Made by a program: the position numbers and the translations under genes. From Dehalococcoidia bacterium (GTDB lineage Bacteria; Chloroflexota; Dehalococcoidia; Dehalococcoidales; JAUWYK01), in assembly GCA_030615865.1 (NCBI GenBank), contig JAUWYK010000044.1:1-16072 (forward strand): a stretch of DNA of 16,072 bases, in the 5' to 3' direction. Positions 14,292 through 16,072 of this stretch are shown here, in pieces. The notes under the pieces were generated by a model, which ran no database searches, was not told the origin of the DNA, and saw only the letters and a list, made by a program, of their open reading frames with translations. Position 1 is the first letter of the stretch, and every line of letters begins with the position of its first letter.

Positions 14292-14957
14292 TTAGTTCAG
14301 GTCTTCCAGGGTGAACCAGCCTTTTCTTAACCCATATAATATCGCCTCCGTACGCGAACCAACATCTAGCTTATTAAAGATGTTACCTAGGTGAGTCTGA
14401 ACCGTGCGTGGGCTAAGGAAGAGCTGCTGGGCAATATCCTTGTTGCTTATGCCTGTGGCGGCTAACTTCAGCACCTCCATCTCGCGCTCAGTGAGAGGCT
14501 CGATTGCTTTTGCCTCAGTGGTATCGGGGGCTGGGGATATCAGGAAGTCTATAACCTTACGGGCGACTGCGGGATGAAGCACTGACTCGCCAGCATGTAC
14601 CGCTCGAATAGCACCAATTAGTTCATGCCCTCGCACATTCTTGAGCAGGTAGCCGGCTGCTCCCGCCTTCAGCAAGGCACAGATGTACTGGTCATTATCA
14701 TAGGCAGTGAGTATTAGCACCGCCACCGCCGGGTAAAGTGCCTTTATCTGCTTAGTAGCCTCTATGCCATTAAGCTTAGGCATAGCGATGTCCATTACAA
14801 TTACATCCGGCCGCAGCTTGGTAGCCAGCTCAATGGCTTCCTCCCCATCGCTGGCTTCACCAACAACTTCCATATCCGGTTCACGCTGCACAAGCTCGCG
14901 AGTGCCTTCCCGCACTATGGCGTGGTCCTCAGCCAGCAGAACCTTAATCCTACCCAT
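14292..14957 (-). CDS. NarL/LuxR-family response regulator
   Basis: The 221-residue protein has a receiver domain (acidic D11, phospho-acceptor D56 in VIVMDIAMP, T84, K106) and a C-terminal LuxR-type HTH at about 155-217 (LTEREMEVLKLAATGISNKDIA, then SPRTVQTHLGNIFNKL recognition helix). Phosphorylation by the downstream kinase would control DNA binding and transcription. ATG 14957 is chosen over the upstream in-frame ATG at 14999: GAGGGG (14968-14963) precedes it and the extra 14 residues are not receiver-like and overlap the promoter. It is first in the operon. Target genes are not shown by sequence; the divergent RAM-domain gene 240 bases away is a candidate. Confidence 0.95.
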   Translation of the reverse strand: MGRIKVLLAEDHAIVREGTRELVQREPDMEVVGEASDGEEAIELATKLRPDVIVMDIAMPKLNGIEATKQIKALYPAVAVLILTAYDNDQYICALLKAGAAGYLLKNVRGHELIGAIRAVHAGESVLHPAVARKVIDFLISPAPDTTEAKAIEPLTEREMEVLKLAATGISNKDIAQQLFLSPRTVQTHLGNIFNKLDVGSRTEAILYGLRKGWFTLEDLN

Positions 14958-14975
14958 AACATCCCCTCTACTGCA

Positions 14976-15004
14976 ATTATAGCCCACCTTAGCCGGCACT
15001 TCAA
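14976..15004 (-). promoter_or_regulatory. Promoter of the two-component operon
   Basis: On the minus strand TTGAAG (15004-14999) and a perfect TATAAT (14981-14976) are separated by 17 bases. Transcription would begin near 14969, leaving a leader of about 12 nt that consists almost only of the AGAGGGG ribosome site before ATG 14957. Confidence 0.72.
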
Positions 15005-15102
15005 CAAAGGAGATTGATAAACAGTCTTATAGTAGTGTAGGCAAAACGGCCTAATTTCAGCGTATGCGGCTAGTAGGAAATGCTTAGTTGATGGGGTTTT
15101 AA

Positions 15103-15172
15103 TTAGGTCTTTTAGGTAACCAAGAATGAGCACTATACCCGATGGCGCTTGACAAGCAATATAGTAACCTAA
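15103..15172. promoter_or_regulatory. Repeated TTAGGT elements, possible operator
   Basis: TTAGGT occurs at 15103-15108 and 15112-15117, and its inverse ACCTAA at 15167-15172. TTAGGTAAC (15112-15120) and GTAACCTAA (15164-15172) form an 8-of-9 inverted repeat 43 bases apart. They lie in the divergent space between the response regulator and the RAM-protein gene. A TTGACA at 15149-15154 has no good -10 partner. Confidence 0.25.
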
Positions 15173-15197
15173 GAGTAGGAAGAAAGGAGGCAGGAAG

Positions 15198-15512
15198 ATG
15201 GGAACGAGGGCTTACTTCATGGTCAATGTGGAGAAGAAATCTTGCCAGAATGGTTACCAAGACATGTTGAGGGACTTGGAAGCCATACCAGAGGTAAAAG
15301 CTGTGGAGCGAGTCAGTGGTGCCTGTGACCTTCTGGTGAAGGTGGACGCCCCCATCAGGATGATTTTCGTAGCTAACAAACTGATGGCCAAGGAATGGGT
15401 CAAACGCCTGTATGTCCTCAAGGTTGAGCCCTTTAAAGGTGATGACTATCAAGGTCTTAGTATTGATGAGTTGCTAAAGCTCAAGAGAGTTATTCCGGCA
15501 GAAACAACTTGA
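15198..15512 (+). CDS. Stand-alone Lrp/AsnC ligand-binding (RAM) domain protein
   Basis: The 104-residue protein is a single AsnC_trans_reg/RAM-type alpha/beta domain: beta-strand AYFMVNV (5-11), a helix, the turn IPEVKAVERVSGACDLLVKVDAP (about 30-52) and a second helix with KEWVKRL. The SGxxDLLV core is the hallmark of the Lrp effector-binding domain. There is no N-terminal DNA-binding HTH. Such SMART-like proteins assemble into decamers or larger rings and may bind small ligands or modulate full-length Lrp proteins. AAAGGAGG precedes the ATG. A near copy follows 60 bases downstream, so this is a tandem duplication, probably one operon. Confidence 0.9.
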   Translation: MGTRAYFMVNVEKKSCQNGYQDMLRDLEAIPEVKAVERVSGACDLLVKVDAPIRMIFVANKLMAKEWVKRLYVLKVEPFKGDDYQGLSIDELLKLKRVIPAETT

Positions 15513-15572
15513 TGGCTAAAGAGCCCGGTGCTACGAATCACAGGCTGACACGCTCAGAAAGGAGGTAGGAAG

Positions 15573-15881
15573 ATGGGAACAAAGGCCTACTTCATGATCA
15601 AGATGGCGAAGAAATTCAATGAAGATGGTTACTACGAGGACGCGGTGACAGAGTTGGAAGCAATGCCTGAGGTAGAGACTGTTAAACCGGTTTCCGGGGT
15701 GTGTGACCTGTTGGTCAAGGTGGATGCCCCGATAAGGGTGGTTCTGGTAGCCAACAAGATATTGGCAAAGAAATGGGTCAAACGCCTCCATGTTCTCAAG
15801 GTTGAGTTCGCTGAACCTAGTGAGACCCCAAAGCTCGCCGCACAAGAGCTTCTGAAGGCTCAAGACAGCTCTCCCAAGTAA
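15573..15881 (+). CDS. Second stand-alone RAM-domain protein (tandem paralogue)
   Basis: The 102-residue product aligns with the protein at 15198 throughout; I count about 50 identical residues in the first 79 aligned positions, including CDLLVKVDAPIR and WVKRL. Only the C-terminal 20 residues differ freely. It has the same lone RAM/AsnC ligand-binding fold without HTH. Even the ribosome site and start are copied: GAAAGGAGG, one variable base, then AGGAAGATGGGAAC in both. Divergence in the N-terminal helix (KKFNEDGYYED versus KKSCQNGYQ) may alter ligand or oligomer choice; heteromeric assembly of the two is possible but unproven. Confidence 0.9.
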   Translation: MGTKAYFMIKMAKKFNEDGYYEDAVTELEAMPEVETVKPVSGVCDLLVKVDAPIRVVLVANKILAKKWVKRLHVLKVEFAEPSETPKLAAQELLKAQDSSPK

Positions 15882-15964
15882 GCAATAACTTGATAGTCGG
15901 GGTTATATGGAAGGCTGGCTCAACGAGTTAGAAGATGGAGATTGATAAGGAGAGGTAAATTCTG

Positions 15965-16072
15965 ATGCAAGAGGTATGGGTAATCGCTATCAGACTTGGT
16001 TTGCCGATGGTTATTCTTTTTATCATCGGCTATTTAATGCAGTGTAAACAAAAAGACAGGCGAGCTCAGGAG
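15965..16072 (+). CDS. Small single-helix membrane protein, partial at the right edge
   Basis: ATG 15965 opens a frame of at least 36 codons that leaves the window without a stop. It has an N-terminal hydrophobic segment (about residues 4-25, with RLGLPMVILFIIGYLM) followed by a basic CKQKDRR stretch, consistent with one membrane helix, N-terminus outside and tail in the cytoplasm. AAGGAGAGG at 15947-15955 ends 9 bases before the ATG. No family can be named from this part. It may belong with the RAM-protein genes, whose last stop is 84 bases upstream. Confidence 0.55.
   Translation, partial: MQEVWVIAIRLGLPMVILFIIGYLMQCKQKDRRAQE

Noticed and set aside
14958..14999. Upstream ATG extending the response regulator by 14 residues
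   Set aside because: The extension overlaps the -10 box and spacer of the promoter and is not receiver-like; GAGGGG precedes the ATG at 14957.
1..16072. CRISPR array, insertion-sequence ends, or an rRNA gene
   Set aside because: Reading both strands I found no regularly spaced repeats, no transposase with flanking terminal repeats, and no rRNA signature.

Overview
The window looks like a piece of a mesophilic bacterial chromosome, most likely Chloroflexota and possibly class Dehalococcoidia. That placement is an inference from gene content: an STT3-type oligosaccharyltransferase, free-standing Lrp/AsnC ligand-binding (RAM) proteins, and remnants of molybdopterin/FAD oxidoreductases. Good Shine-Dalgarno sites, sigma70-like promoters, a HisKA_3 kinase with a NarL-type regulator and a CCA-encoding tRNA argue for Bacteria rather than Archaea, although the glycosylation enzyme is of the archaeal/eukaryotic family.

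Layout. 1-1600 is an accessory edge. It has a strong orphan promoter with a possible 40-codon ORF and a long hairpin, then tRNA-Val(UAC), a truncated tyrosine integrase beside it, and an unrecognised convergent 119-codon gene. 1602-2255 is a nitroreductase. 2678-7115 (+) is a surface-glycan block: DPM1-like GT2, a second GT2 with a C-terminal membrane helix, a GT4, a SAM methyltransferase and a divergent GT2. 7257-10924 (-) holds a Wzx-type flippase and, upstream of it, a 773-residue STT3/AglB-like oligosaccharyltransferase. 11050-11810 is a gene graveyard: an internal piece of a molybdopterin oxidoreductase and the C-terminal end of a different FAD/Fe-S oxidoreductase-like protein carrying a GIY-YIG-like tail. 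12000-12569 is a macrodomain protein. 12586-14957 (-) is a response regulator followed by its sensor histidine kinase. 15198-15881 (+) is a tandem pair of RAM-domain proteins, and a small membrane protein runs off the right edge.

How the genes fit together. The central 8 kb has the parts of a lipid-linked-oligosaccharide protein glycosylation pathway: cytoplasmic glycosyltransferases and a methyltransferase build the glycan on a polyprenyl carrier, the flippase turns it outward, and the STT3 protein transfers it to protein. The flippase and STT3 genes have well-spaced promoters so close to their start codons that leaderless or near-leaderless translation is likely. The most interesting items are this bacterial STT3 locus, the leaderless architecture, the oxidoreductase remnants with the retained GIY-YIG-like tail, and the orphan promoter/sORF next to the tRNA.
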